Source: Daedaleopsis sinensis
Lineage: Eukaryota > Basidiomycota > Agaricomycetes > Polyporales > Polyporaceae
Direction of reading: 5' to 3'
Assembly: GCA_033807695.1 (NCBI GenBank)
Contig: CM066301.1
Coordinates: 4,340,001 to 4,404,000 of the forward strand
Length of the DNA: 64,000 bases
The notes below the pieces were generated by a model that was given only the letters and a program-made list of their open reading frames with translations, did no database searches and was not told where the DNA came from. Positions within the stretch are counted from its first letter, which is position 1; the number at the start of each line of letters is the position of its first letter. Shown piece by piece: positions 54,251-64,000 of the stretch. The translations under genes were made by a program, and so were the position numbers.

Positions 54251-55401
54251 AATGAATTTCCGGAGACCGGACGGAGGACGGCGACATACACTCTGTTAAA
54301 TTTAGCCATCAGAGTCGAGTGTAGTTGAATGACCTGGACGCCAGCAGCAGTGAGCGAGAAGTTGAGAGATAGTATCAGTGGTAGATTCTGGGATTGCTCA
54401 CCATGCGCGATATTTAAGAGGCCATGATGTCGGAGGAAGTACTCGCATATGTCACAAAGACCAAGAGACTTACTTGGAGGAGCAGAGCTGAGACAAAAGG
54501 TAACACGAGAAGTTTGCCGCTTAGTACGGTATCTAGGTGCTAGTAGACGCTGCCAGAACTGAGTCGCAAACAACGACAATACCTAGGGCCCTACAACCAC
54601 GGAGAGATAGTGTTATATTGTATGGCGTCCGGCGTTCACGACGGGCGATGGCCAATGTTCTGTTCCCCACCGGAACTAGCCCATGAACTATCGCTGTGAC
54701 TGGACTCCTGGTCACAACGCTAGCTACCATGCTAGTTCGGGTCCGGAATCTGGAAAAAGGGAGGTAACAAACCAATGTAAGGCCCCATACAAACAAGACT
54801 AATGTTACGAAACGACTGTTCAGGTCCTGAACTAGCCTGGTAGCTAGCGTTGTGACCAGGAGTCCAGTCACAGCGCTAGCTCCTGGGCTAGTTCCGGTGG
54901 GGAACATCGCCCTTTGTCCGTCGTGGTTGTCAACGCTCTAGCCGAGAACAACAGCCTGTACTAGCCTGAAAGATCCAAGTCGTCCTAGACCGCGAGCATG
55001 AGATTGCGAAGCAACAACTAGCGGCCGGGAACAAGGACCGTGCGCTCATTGCTCTCAGAAACATCGGTACTTAGTCTTTGGTGATGAAGACAAGGACTCG
55101 TCCGAGATAGAATCAATCTACAAGAGCCACCAGCGGCCTACTTGTACTAGTACGTACCATATGAGACTTTGTGGGTCCCTGTGTGAATATTCCCACGTAG
55201 TATAGCCCTTGACCCCACGTGCGATTGAGCATGATCCTATCATCCGTCTCCCTTTTGATTTTCAACGTTCAGTGTCACTACTACTAGCTGCTACTGCCAA
55301 CTTGAAGACAATCAGGCTTGGTAAAGTTCTGATCTCACTCGCTTTATCTAACTAGTGTCTGATTGTCCTGCTAGATCAGAGCCTACCACGCATCCCACAA
55401 C
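54251..55401. other. Intergenic stretch with an inverted-repeat element
   Basis: No convincing gene is seen between the basic orphan and the CPD1-like gene. The main feature is a pair of 77-bp inverted repeats, listed separately. A minus-strand frame at 54533-54907 runs through both repeat arms and is an artefact of them. Confidence 0.45.
54662..54905. repeat. 77-bp inverted repeat pair separated by 90 bp
   Basis: The arm at 54662-54738 (starting GTTCCCCACCGGAACTAGCC) matches the reverse complement of 54829-54905 at all but about five positions. Flanks beyond the arms keep weaker complementarity (ACGACGGGCGAT against ATCGCCCTTTGTCCGTCGT). The arms contain GACTGGACTCCTGGTCACAA and CTAGCTACC motifs. 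It could be a MITE-like element or a long hairpin transcript source. Confidence 0.85.
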
Positions 55402-56064
55402 ATGGGTGAGCTTGTGCCAGAATGCTGCGCTCAGTGTGGTAGATTTTAAACCGCTGAGTTGAGTGTAGGAGTTTCTCTATGGCTCGTCCCTAACGCCTCC
55501 ACGACGACGAAAATCGAGACGACCATGAAGATCAAACCACAAACCGCAGCATCTCCCTCGTCGTTCCCTCGCTTTCATCCCCACGTTACCCTCGCCACAT
55601 CTCCCGATTCGGCAACTCTTCGTGCAGCGCTACCCCGCGATCAGCCTGCGATTCCAGTCCGCTTCAAATCCCTCGAAGTGGGCGACAAGTACTTCATGTC
55701 CGTCTTCCTTGCCGTGCACTCGCCGTCAGGCTCCCCCCTCGAGACGCTGCGAGTGCAGCTCCGCGCGTCGCTCGGGGCGCGCGCAGTCCCACCGCTCGCA
55801 CACCTGTCGCTATACTACATAGACGAGGCAGACAAGGAGGAGCGCGAGCGCACTGCTCAGGTGCTGAAGAGCCAACTGCGGGTGCTTCAAGGTGGGCGCG
55901 ATGACGAGAGCTTCGTGAAGCTAGCATGCTATTACGACGATGTCGAGGAGGAGCAAGATCCAGAGCTCATTGATGGGTTTGAGGGGGAGGAGATATGGCT
56001 GGTTAAGTGCGACGGGCCGGTTCCCAGCTGGGAGGTACTTGAAAAGTTCTCACTTGTGCAGTAA
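55402..56064 (+). CDS. CPD1: CPD1-like 2',3'-cyclic-nucleotide 3'-phosphodiesterase (2H family)
   Basis: The first coding exon is only ATGG (55402-55405). A 63-nt intron follows, and exon 2 (55469-56064) continues in phase to give MGVSLWLVP, the expected start for this family, and a total of 199 residues. The two signature motifs are present: HVT in FHPHVTLAT (His40, Thr42) and HLS in LAHLSLYY (His113, Ser115), the H-x-T/S pair of 2H phosphoesterases. Yeast CPD1 opens ADP-ribose 1'',2''-cyclic phosphate, a by-product of tRNA splicing. Length and motifs agree with a full enzyme. Without the tiny exon the frame has no ATG before residue 21, which supports the model. Confidence 0.9.
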
Positions 56065-56266
56065 TATTCCCCGCGGCTTGAACTTACTGTAAACTTGAAC
56101 TTAAATGTGTTATATCTTGGTATGTGTGCCTGTCCGAGAATGATACATGAATAACAAGTGACGAGAATATTCTACATAAGGCTAGCATAGCGGAAGAAAA
56201 CATAGTATAGTAGTAGAAACGGATATCATACTGTACATGTCAGGAGGAGGAGGTTGGTAAGTTCAG

Positions 56267-58060
56267 TCACTGCCGATCCGTGACTCGTCTAGAATAGTTC
56301 ATAGCGACCAATAGTTGCCGTAAGTCCTGGTCCAGTTGAGCCTGCCGTGACAATGCCTGTTCTCGCTTGACTCCTATCGAGTGACCGAGATGCAGATTAA
56401 ACTTGCATACGCAACCCCGCAGCGCGGCATTGATGTTGTTCTCGAGTAGTAGTTGGGGAGCCGAGTGCGTGTACCGCACTGTTGAAGGTTCCCTGCGTGG
56501 CATGAATTCATCTGGTGCCCGTGGGACCTTGACGTCATAGTTGATGGACTCGGACACATCGATTCCCACCAAAGAGAGCGAACGGACGGCCACTGCACAG
56601 CGTGCTCCCGACGGGTGCGCGTTTCTACTGGCAGCGTGTCTGAACGCGATGCTCTCCCGAAGAGCACGCACGAAATCCATAGAATGGAAGAATATCTCGC
56701 AAAGGACGAGGTCTTCCAGATATGGACATATGAGGGTGAAGTCCAACGTGTTGCTCGGCACGCAGCGGCTGCGAAGGGCTTCGGCGAAGGCCTGTGGGGG
56801 GTCGAATCCGGCAGAGTCCTTGATACGCAGGATGCGCAGCTCCCTAAGGTCAGAGAGAACGGCGACCCAGTCGATCTCTTTCTTGCGGGAGGGCGGGGTA
56901 AAGTGGAAAGGTTCCAAACCGCCCGAATGAATGAGAGATAGTTCGGGACGGACTCGGCGTGTGTAAAAATTCCTGTGTAAGATGAAGGGAGCACTGAATT
57001 CGCCGTCGATAGTCAGCTGCGTGATAGACATTGGACGGAGGCGCTGTCCGAGGGAAGTAACCGTGGCCTTGAATGCCTCAACCCGGAGGTTGTCATCCTG
57101 CATGCAGTCGGTCTCGCAAGTTATGGCCAAGATGATGGGCCCAGGGGATGAGTTGGACGAAGTGCAGCTCAAAGACACTAGCTCCTTTGTGCCTTGGATT
57201 TTTACCGAGATTTCGTTTCCAGGCAGGAATCCAAGGGGGCTGCTCGCCATCGACTGCTCCGGAAGGACGCATTCCAATGATGGAACGACAGATGCCTCCA
57301 CTGGCGCCCCATCCCACGACTTGAAGCTCATTTGAGAAGTGCTATGAGTGATGTTGACTTTCACCATAACGTCGGGCGACGGCAGGTACACGCGAGAGAG
57401 GAAGTAAGCCGTCTGAACAGAAGATTTGTCTTGAGACACGATGGTCAGATTCCTGAGGCTCGAAAGGGTGATTCGGGAGTTGTATACGTGTGATGTGGTC
57501 GGTGCGAATGCGTGGATGAAGTTCTGGATCTTGAGAGACTTCAGACGGCTGCGCGACAGGGCGTTTGCAAAGGGTGTGAAGCTTAAGCAAGGATCGGCAG
57601 ACGGATAGTCGGTGAGGGACAGATACTCGAGTCCGCCTCGGAGAATTTCGTCCAAATTCATGACCATCATGCCGTTGAGGGACAGGTCCTTGAGTTCCGG
57701 AAATTTGGGTGCTGGAAAGGAGGCGATCGAGACCACCTCATCTGCGCGTGGCTTTGATCCTGCAGCGTCGTACCCAGTGATAGTGAGACTGAGCGAGCGC
57801 AACAACGGCCAGCGAATCTGTAGCAGGGTTGCGATGTTGGCTCTTGGAACGTGCAATGGCCTGCAGTAGAAATTGCACTGCAGCGCTATCACCTTGGTGC
57901 GAATTCTGGACAGTTCCCCCCATGTAGTGAAGCGAACGGTCTCCAATTGTTCGGGTTTCACGGTCATATAGTTCTTCAAATCGAGTTGGACGTTGGGCCG
58001 GGCTTGTGTAGCCCAGATGAGCACCGGTAGATCCGATGGCATATTCGAGGGCGTGTTCAT
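56267..58060 (-). CDS. F-box/leucine-rich-repeat-type protein
   Basis: A single 597-codon frame from the ATG at 58060 to 56267. It starts MNTPSNMPSDLPVLIW; the segment is short for an F-box and no clear F-box helix triplet is visible. The rest shows irregular Leu-rich repeats (LLRSLSLTIT, FPELKDLSLNGMM, GLEYLSLTDYP, LKSLKIQNF, LRELRILRIKD, LEDLVLCEIFF) typical of the very large Agaricomycete F-box/LRR families. It probably acts as a substrate receptor for SCF ubiquitin ligases if an F-box exists in an unseen upstream exon, otherwise as a stand-alone LRR protein. It has no intron in the part seen, and the gene upstream is similar in style and strand. Confidence 0.65.
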   Translation of the reverse strand: MNTPSNMPSDLPVLIWATQARPNVQLDLKNYMTVKPEQLETVRFTTWGELSRIRTKVIALQCNFYCRPLHVPRANIATLLQIRWPLLRSLSLTITGYDAAGSKPRADEVVSIASFPAPKFPELKDLSLNGMMVMNLDEILRGGLEYLSLTDYPSADPCLSFTPFANALSRSRLKSLKIQNFIHAFAPTTSHVYNSRITLSSLRNLTIVSQDKSSVQTAYFLSRVYLPSPDVMVKVNITHSTSQMSFKSWDGAPVEASVVPSLECVLPEQSMASSPLGFLPGNEISVKIQGTKELVSLSCTSSNSSPGPIILAITCETDCMQDDNLRVEAFKATVTSLGQRLRPMSITQLTIDGEFSAPFILHRNFYTRRVRPELSLIHSGGLEPFHFTPPSRKKEIDWVAVLSDLRELRILRIKDSAGFDPPQAFAEALRSRCVPSNTLDFTLICPYLEDLVLCEIFFHSMDFVRALRESIAFRHAASRNAHPSGARCAVAVRSLSLVGIDVSESINYDVKVPRAPDEFMPRREPSTVRYTHSAPQLLLENNINAALRGCVCKFNLHLGHSIGVKREQALSRQAQLDQDLRQLLVAMNYSRRVTDRQ

Positions 58061-58899
58061 CTATAACTACAGTCAGAGAAAGAATAAAAGAGACGTCGAG
58101 AAACATACCTCAGGAGGTGCGGGATTGAGATTGTTGTGGGGACTCTGGAGATGTTGAGATGCCCATGTCAGCACGCAAGTTTTATACGTAGTCGGTTCAG
58201 ACAAAGCGCAGCGCGTAACGATGTTTCTTGACCGACCTGACCGACATCGCTTCAAGGTTGTAGATCAACGCCACCAGCTTTGACCTACTCAAATCATGCT
58301 GCTCAAATCAAAGCGGTCAACCCAGCAGATCGTGTCCCTGAGCTAGCAGTGATACGTTGACCTGAAACTTCGGACCACTCGGAGTCAACCATATTCATCT
58401 TGCTCGTGAACCCTGGCAGTCAACGTCAAAGATACTCCATAGTGCAGTACTAGCTTTAATTGTGGTATTCGTGTTCTCAACAGTGACGCATGAGACAGTG
58501 TGTCGCAGGGGCCGAGCCAAAGCTAGAACCTAGTAAGGTGTCACTTCAGTCATCAGCGCAGTATTGTGTTTATGTAAAATTAATAACCAGAGTGCCAAAG
58601 CAATTCACTAGAGCCATGTCAAGCTCTCAGATAAAGCGTTCTCGCTAGTTGACGAAGTGAAAAAGCTGGCAGAAACAAAGCTAGAGGTCAAGGTCGCCAG
58701 TGAACGTAAAACTTAAAGCAAACACGGTGCGCGCTTATTGGTCGCTGAGACGAGCTGAGACGCGGACGCGTCGCACACGCTTTGACACGACCAAGAAGTG
58801 CGGTACATACATCATACGCATACGAAGCATACAACACGGTATTAGGTCCATATCTCAATACAATCGTACATAACGTTCGGTGCACAGGCAGGAGAGCAG
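58061..58899. other. Intergenic stretch between two LRR-type genes
   Basis: This holds the upstream region of the 58060 gene and the 3' flank of the next. No gene is recognised. Confidence 0.4.
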
Positions 58900-60105
58900 T
58901 CACGAGCGAAGATTCACCCCGTTGTAAATCAAAGAGCCGATTGGCGCGGCACCGAGGTTCACAACCCGCGGGTTGAGCGCAGTGTCCAGCGCATATCCTC
59001 CCCCGGGATAGGAGAATCCATCCAGAGTCAGCTCCTGTAGCGACGGACAGAATGCCCCACCGCCGTGTGGCTGCAACAGAGCCGCAACGAGCTGGTTCCC
59101 CGTGCAAGGAGCCTGCCTGGGCGAGTTTGACACTCGCAAACGTGCGATGACAGGGAAAGCGAAGAGCATGGTTCCCCAGGATTCCGTCGTTGGAGTGTTG
59201 GCCGGGAAGTCGAGTGAGATTTCCGCGACGGCGACGGAGAGGAAGAATCCGAGGTCGGCGACGGCCCCTCCAAGCATTTCGTCGAGCGCGGTAGGACGTT
59301 GAAGGGAATGGTGTACGGATAACTCCAAGATTATGGAGGCACCGTCCTTAGCCGTCGCGTGAAGCTGGAAGCCGCGATCCTTGGCTACGATCTCCACCTT
59401 GGTCAGGGTAAACGGGAAGAGCCAGGTCTCGGGAAATATGGACCGATACGGTTTGCGAAAGCAATCGGTTTCGTGCTCGAAGGTGCTGACAATGTGCATG
59501 GACCTCAGCGATGGCAGGTCCACAACCGACAAGATGTCGCGCACATACGCTGGAGGATAACACAGCTCGAGAGTTGTGAGGTTATAGAGTGTTCGGGACG
59601 GGAGGGAGTACAAGCCTCTAGGGGGAGGGAAGAAAAAGAAATCGTCCAGAGAGAGGTATTGAAGAAAAGGCAACTGCGCCAGGCAGTCCATGAACGCGAG
59701 CAGATGCGGCCAATCGGCTTGAAGAGCCGTGAAGCAGGCCGTAAGACACCTAAGCCGGGGAACCGACTCTGGCGTGAACCGCACCAGAATACTACTGAAG
59801 CTGAGATCGTGGAGGAGTGGCAGGTATGGTAGTGTGATCGCCGCATCTAGTTCCCAATCCTCGCTCGATTCATCCCGGACATCGAGGGTCACTCTTCGAA
59901 TGGACCTGGGCGAGAACAAGCCTTGCAGCTCCTCCCACGAGAAGTGGGACCGACCGATCGCTTCGGTGCGCAGGTCGGCTACGTCTTCCCGATTGATCAT
60001 GCGTGCGTTAATTGCGAGGAGAGCGTCGGAAACGGTTCGAAAGCCGCGAGAGTCGAACAGATTCAGGGCGCCAATTGAGGCCAACGTTAGACGGACGGTG
60101 TCCAT
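58900..60105 (-). CDS. F-box/leucine-rich-repeat-type protein, main exon
   Basis: A frame of about 400 codons begins at ATG 60105 (MDTVRLTLASIGALNLF) and stops at 58900. It contains irregular Leu-rich units (LLHDLSFSSILV, LRCLTACFTALQ, FLQYLSLDDFF, LTTLELCYPP, LRSMHIVS, LQELTLDGF) and a Pro-rich acidic N-terminal half. An ATG at 60573 followed by a short acidic stretch and a GTGAGT donor at 60540 could be an earlier first exon, with a further exon near 60500-60260. Its style and strand match the gene at 56267-58060, so the two may be old tandem relatives. An F-box is not visible in the part read. Confidence 0.6.
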   Translation of the reverse strand: MDTVRLTLASIGALNLFDSRGFRTVSDALLAINARMINREDVADLRTEAIGRSHFSWEELQGLFSPRSIRRVTLDVRDESSEDWELDAAITLPYLPLLHDLSFSSILVRFTPESVPRLRCLTACFTALQADWPHLLAFMDCLAQLPFLQYLSLDDFFFFPPPRGLYSLPSRTLYNLTTLELCYPPAYVRDILSVVDLPSLRSMHIVSTFEHETDCFRKPYRSIFPETWLFPFTLTKVEIVAKDRGFQLHATAKDGASIILELSVHHSLQRPTALDEMLGGAVADLGFFLSVAVAEISLDFPANTPTTESWGTMLFAFPVIARLRVSNSPRQAPCTGNQLVAALLQPHGGGAFCPSLQELTLDGFSYPGGGYALDTALNPRVVNLGAAPIGSLIYNGVNLRS

Positions 60106-60585
60106 GTTGCCTATGACTTCGTGTGAGCAAGTACGCAATGCCTAAAGATCCAAGGAACACTCACTGCTGATCTCGAATGGACGGAGATTCGTGTGGAGAT
60201 CGCAGTGGAAAGTTGTAGGATGAGCTTGCGGTTTCGAGAGACGCACCACACATCTTATATACCATGTCGCCCTCCTGCCAAAGCATCCTCCCAGATAACC
60301 CAGACCCAGCACATCGATCTACGACAGTGAAGAGCGAGCGAAAGCGTTGAGACTGGGAGACGGCGGGGAACGTTCCATAGAAACACGCGCACCTCATGGC
60401 ACGGCGGCAGACATTGTCGCAGCTTGTCGCAGTCGGCTTCACGGAGTCTGCTTTGCGGTAGCTTGAATGCTCGCGGTGCTTGAATATCGCTTATCCGCGT
60501 CAATCGTACAGCTCGAAGATGACGAAAGCGGAACACTCACCTGAGATGGATCCTCCTCCTCCACCCTCTCCATGCCATGCACAGA

Positions 60586-61050
60586 CTACAACTCGAACGT
60601 GTTGCAGTAAGAGATACCACAATCGTATTCCGTGTTACGGTTGGCTTTCTTGAGGTGACTACTTGGCAAGGAATATTCCTGGTCGCGAGCGCCGGTGTCA
60701 GCGCTTTGAGCCAGCCGGAACGACACGGGATCCCCAGTGAAGAGGGGCGAAAGCAGCTGGGCCTGGTGAAATCGGTATCTGAAACAGCACGTACACAGTC
60801 AGCATTGGCAGTCAAAGCTAATAGATGGCGATCAGTACCTGAGCTCAAATGCCATCCGAACTCTGAACAAAGCACTGCAGTTGTGCAGCGGAGTGGACGG
60901 TCCGTCGGGAGCACCGCCACAAGCCGAGTTGCAGTCGTTGAACTTGAGCCTGGTTATGAGCGAAGGCTGGCAGAGAGGATAGAGTGACAGGAGAGGAGGA
61001 GAGAGTCTGCGCTGGTGCTTGGTATATGTGATGGACGATACTCGATGCAC
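60586..61050 (-). CDS. Unresolved small gene, 3' exons
   Basis: Two pieces splice in phase: one ending at 60839 (with FNDCNSACGGAPDGP, LHNCSALFRVRMAFELR), and one at 60778-60586 (YRFHQAQLLSPLF, ANRNTEYDCGISYC) that ends in a TAG. The intron has GTACTG, a GCTGAC branch site and a TTTCAG acceptor. Six Cys suggest disulphides and perhaps an extracellular protein, but the 5' end and any signal peptide are not resolved. The stop lies only 13 bp before a candidate ATG (60573) of the neighbouring LRR gene. Confidence 0.35.
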
Positions 61051-62978
61051 GATGTCGCGGGATAGTCGATGACCTTCAGCCGCGGCTTACGCCACCAGCC
61101 TGAGTGGTCTATAGGGGCGATGCGAACTCAGAACATGGACACTCACCAGAGTCGCACAACGTGCCCAATGAGTATGCTTGCCAAAAAGTGTGGTGGAGGG
61201 TCCGTATACCGCGCCCCGGAAGAAAGGCAGCCGACAGTAATGGACGTTCAGCTCAATACTGTGCCGTCACGGTGTTCACAGCAATTAGCCACTAGAGCAG
61301 CCAGCTAGAACCAACAGGTCGTATGAAGCTCACCTTGGGATATATCCCTCGACGTATCTGAGCTGTGCTATGCGTGAGAGTGGCGCGCCCGGTATGAACC
61401 TCGAAGTTCGTCGATAGTGATCGTGTTTAGGAACGACCACCTAGCATATGAGCCGGCATATCTTCGAGCGGGTAAGAAGAGAGTAAGCAGGGAGCAGGAG
61501 AGATCGAGAAGAAGGGACGGGACTGGGGGTTAGAGGCGCGAGGATGAAGTAGAGGGAAGAGATGATGGAGGGGGACGGTTTCGGTGTCTGGAGGGTGCCA
61601 TAGCCAGTAACTGGCGCTCTGACGTTTCTGATGCACAATAAGGCCGCGCAAGCCCGCTTTAAAGTCACCGCATTGATAAGCCATGAGGAAGAAGGAGAGA
61701 GTGAGCGGGTAATGCTGAGCTCTCACGTGGGATCATGGACGAAGGCCCTGGCGCAAAACAATTAGACTCAGATTGATGTATTAACAATTGATTCTCTTAC
61801 GGGTCTTGTTAGAGTCTAATACCTTCGCCGAGCTCATTTACAATCCTCAGAGGCGAGCTGGTTTGCAAGGCTGTCCGCTCTTATATTATCAATTAGAATC
61901 TGCCGATTGGCACAGTGGACGCACCTAGCGGGGACGAGAGGACGGCGAATTAGCGGATGTTGACGCACAAGGACCAACACTTACCTACAAGCAGTTCATA
62001 AGAGCAGTACTGGAACATATCGTGGCGGATAAGCCGTTCTTCTCAGTGTTGATACCCAATAAATCATGGATCGTGGCCCATATACACGCGCGTCTATATT
62101 CCAAAGGTCCGAGAAAATAGATAGTAACGACGCAAATGCACTGCGACACGCGTTTTCCTAGTGGAGAATGAGAATCGAGAAACATCATCTGTTAAGACCT
62201 GTCAGCGCGACTCAGAGGCTTCGAACAGAGATCGGTCGAGCAAGTTGAACTTCACCTGACTCGTCAATTATATAAGGACAGAACTGAAAATGATGAATTC
62301 ACATCTTCCCCCGGACTGCTGTTTCTTGCACCGAGGCATCGCGGAGCAAGAAAGACAGGAAAGACCCATCACAGAGAGAGAGGAATGATTATGACCGGCG
62401 AAGTCCATCAGGGCTCCCTGTACTTTCAATTTGCGACGGCCGAAGAGGCGTAACAGCGAGTAGGATTGTAGCAGGCGGGCATACAGATATGACTTGCTGC
62501 CTTTTGCCGGCTCAGCAAGGATACTGTATTATCATCGTGATACTGGGAATTAACCATGGTCGAGAGTGAGTATGGCAACCGCTGCGCTGGACGGTGTCGG
62601 AGTTGTCAGAAAAGAAACGTGCCCGGCGTCGTGAGGCACGTGCGGTTAGCTAGGCGCCCTTGATGCGGCGCTTTTGGTTATGGGCGCGCGACTTGTCTCT
62701 CGACCACGACGACCCCCGTGGCAGCCATCCCGCCCATCGTTGCCATCGTTGCCAACAGCGAGCTCAATATCTAGGTACGTACCAAGCCTAGGAGCGCCAT
62801 GTCTCTGCCCTTCCTCCCCCTCCTCACCGTCCACGCTGCGTTGCCCCAGACACATCTCCTGTCCTGTCCCAAGCCCTCCTCTCCGTCCCAACTCCCAGCA
62901 ACCCCCTCCGTCTCGTACACTCCCCACGGACACTAAGGCTCCCTGCTTTGCGATCCTGACCACTCTTATTCTCGAATC
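61051..62978. other. Gene-poor stretch before the KH-domain gene
   Basis: No gene with a domain is recognised. Purine-rich DNA lies at 61480-61560. The region 62800-62978 is pyrimidine-rich, as expected just upstream of a highly expressed fungal gene, and probably contains the promoter and 5' leader of the KH-domain gene. Confidence 0.45.
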
Positions 62979-64000
62979 ATGCCAGAAGCCGACATCACCC
63001 GCAAGCGCTCCCGCTCGCCCTCGGACAGCGACCAGCCCAAACAGAAGCGTGCCAACACAGGCGCCTCGAATGACTCTCACCGCTCGCACCATTCCTCTGC
63101 CGTGGCCGGTGACGTGAAGATGGAATCCCGCGCAGACGACACCGCTGCCTCTACCCCCGATGCCAAAGGCCATCCCTCTGACGGAGACCGCGTGTCTGCC
63201 GACGACTCGCGTGGCGACAGCACCACGACATCTGCAGCCGCTGGCTCTGCGTCCTCCGCGCCTCCTGCGTCGAACATCCACATGCGTTGCCTCATCGTCA
63301 CCCAGGACGCGTCGATAATCATCGGCAAGGCTGGCTCTCACGTCAACGAGATCAGGGAGAAGAGCGGAGCCCGCGTCATGGTCTCCGAGAGCATTCCTGG
63401 TAATCCAGAGCGAATCCTCAACGTGAGCGGCCCACTAGACGCGGTGTCCAAGGTACGTGTGCATATACTCAGTCCTGCCATGCAAACGCTGACATACCGT
63501 ATCTAGGCGTTTGGGCTGATAGTACGGAGGATCAACGACGAGCCTTTCGACAAGCCATCTGTCCCCGGCAGCCGTGCTGTCACCATCAAGTTCATGATCC
63601 CCAACTCCCGTATGGGCTCTGTGATTGGCAAGGGCGGTACAAAGATCAAGGAGATCCAGGATGCCAGCGGCGCAAGGCTGAATGCCAGCGAGGGTATGCT
63701 CCCCGGCTCTACGGAGGTACGTCCGGCGTCTTCGGTGGCCAAAGCCATGTCTCAACGCTCGAACGCGCAGCGCCTCCTGAGCGTGTCTGGTGTGGCGGAC
63801 GCGATTCACATCGCGACCTACTACATTGGCAACATCCTCATTGAAGCCAACGAGCGTATGCCCGCTTCCAACAACTCGACCTATCGTCCCACGAGCAACT
63901 CCAGAAGGCCACCGTACATGGGATCTTCCTACGTTCCCGGCTACACTGCGGCGGCTGCGCATAATCCCTATGCACCTGCGCCTGGCGCTGGCGCAGCTCC
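62979..64000 (+). CDS. Multi-KH-domain RNA-binding protein (PBP2/Rnc1/PCBP-like), 5' part
   Basis: Exons 62979-63452, 63507-63716 and 63771 onward join in phase 0; the gene runs off the right edge. The start MPEADITRKRSRSPSDSD is followed by a Ser/Asp/Ala-rich tail of about 95 residues. KH1 shows MRCLIVTQDASIIIGKAG then SHVNEIREKSG; KH2 shows IKFMIPNSRMGSVIGKGG then IKEIQDASGARL. Both have the GxxG loop (GKAG, GKGG) that contacts single-stranded RNA. Pro/Tyr/Ala-rich sequence follows, and a third KH domain would be expected beyond the window. Yeast Pbp2 and fission yeast Rnc1 are the nearest named relatives; Rnc1 stabilises a MAPK phosphatase mRNA. Confidence 0.93.

Noticed and set aside
54533..54907. 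Minus-strand ORF with internal symmetry
   Set aside because: It runs through both arms of the 77-bp inverted repeat, so its apparent protein repeat comes from DNA structure.
56541..56941. Plus-strand ORFs opposite the LRR-type gene
   Set aside because: Antisense shadows of a long, domain-bearing minus-strand frame.
1..64000. Starship-type element, secondary-metabolite cluster, CRISPR array
   Set aside because: No DUF3435 tyrosine recombinase, no polyketide or peptide synthase or terpene cyclase motif, and no regularly spaced short repeat array were seen.

Overview
The window is nuclear DNA of a filamentous basidiomycete, most probably an Agaricomycete. The genes are split by many introns of about 45-75 nt with GTRNGT donors, CTRAC-type branch sites and YAG acceptors. 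The recognisable families are typical of that group: KDZ transposase with a CxC2 cysteine cluster, a Plavaka-like zinc-knuckle N-terminus, DUF6532, a MUG113/T5orf172 protein, a chromodomain Ty3/gypsy element and F-box-type leucine-rich proteins. The genus cannot be told from this sequence. Gene models come from reading frame, splice sites and phase by eye; no search was run.

Layout. 1-9 kb is transposon-rich: the 5' part of a Plavaka-like gene (minus), a weak low-complexity gene, an intact three-exon MUG113/T5orf172 gene (minus) and an intact eleven-exon KDZ transposase gene (minus). 10.2-19 kb holds four tightly spaced plus-strand genes of no known function, one with an HMG-box-like segment; they look like one co-oriented cassette. 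19-21.8 kb is very GC-rich, repetitive, hairpin-rich DNA without a credible gene. 21.8-25.4 kb has a small HicA-like-fold gene and a DUF6532 gene. 26,685-33,028 is a complete chromodomain Ty3/gypsy retrotransposon with 375-bp LTRs that read as identical, a 5-bp target duplication (AATGC) and an unbroken gag-pol frame. 33.3-34.1 kb is a small orphan gene.

34.4-53.0 kb is the most striking part: six paralogous genes (here A to F) each coding for N-terminal C2H2 zinc fingers, a variable Ser/Pro-rich linker and a C-terminal C3HC4 RING finger. A to E are head-to-tail on the minus strand; F is inverted on the plus strand beyond two conserved-type genes (a TLC-domain membrane protein and a DUF1776 SDR-like protein). 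D and F are close relatives and share the same five-exon structure. The family looks like a locally expanding set of putative E3 ubiquitin ligases with zinc-finger substrate- or nucleic-acid-binding modules.

53-64 kb: a basic orphan protein, a 77-bp inverted-repeat pair, a CPD1-like cyclic phosphodiesterase with a 4-nt coding first exon, two F-box/LRR-type proteins, a small unresolved gene, a gene-poor 1.9-kb stretch, and the 5' part of a multi-KH-domain RNA-binding protein running off the right end.
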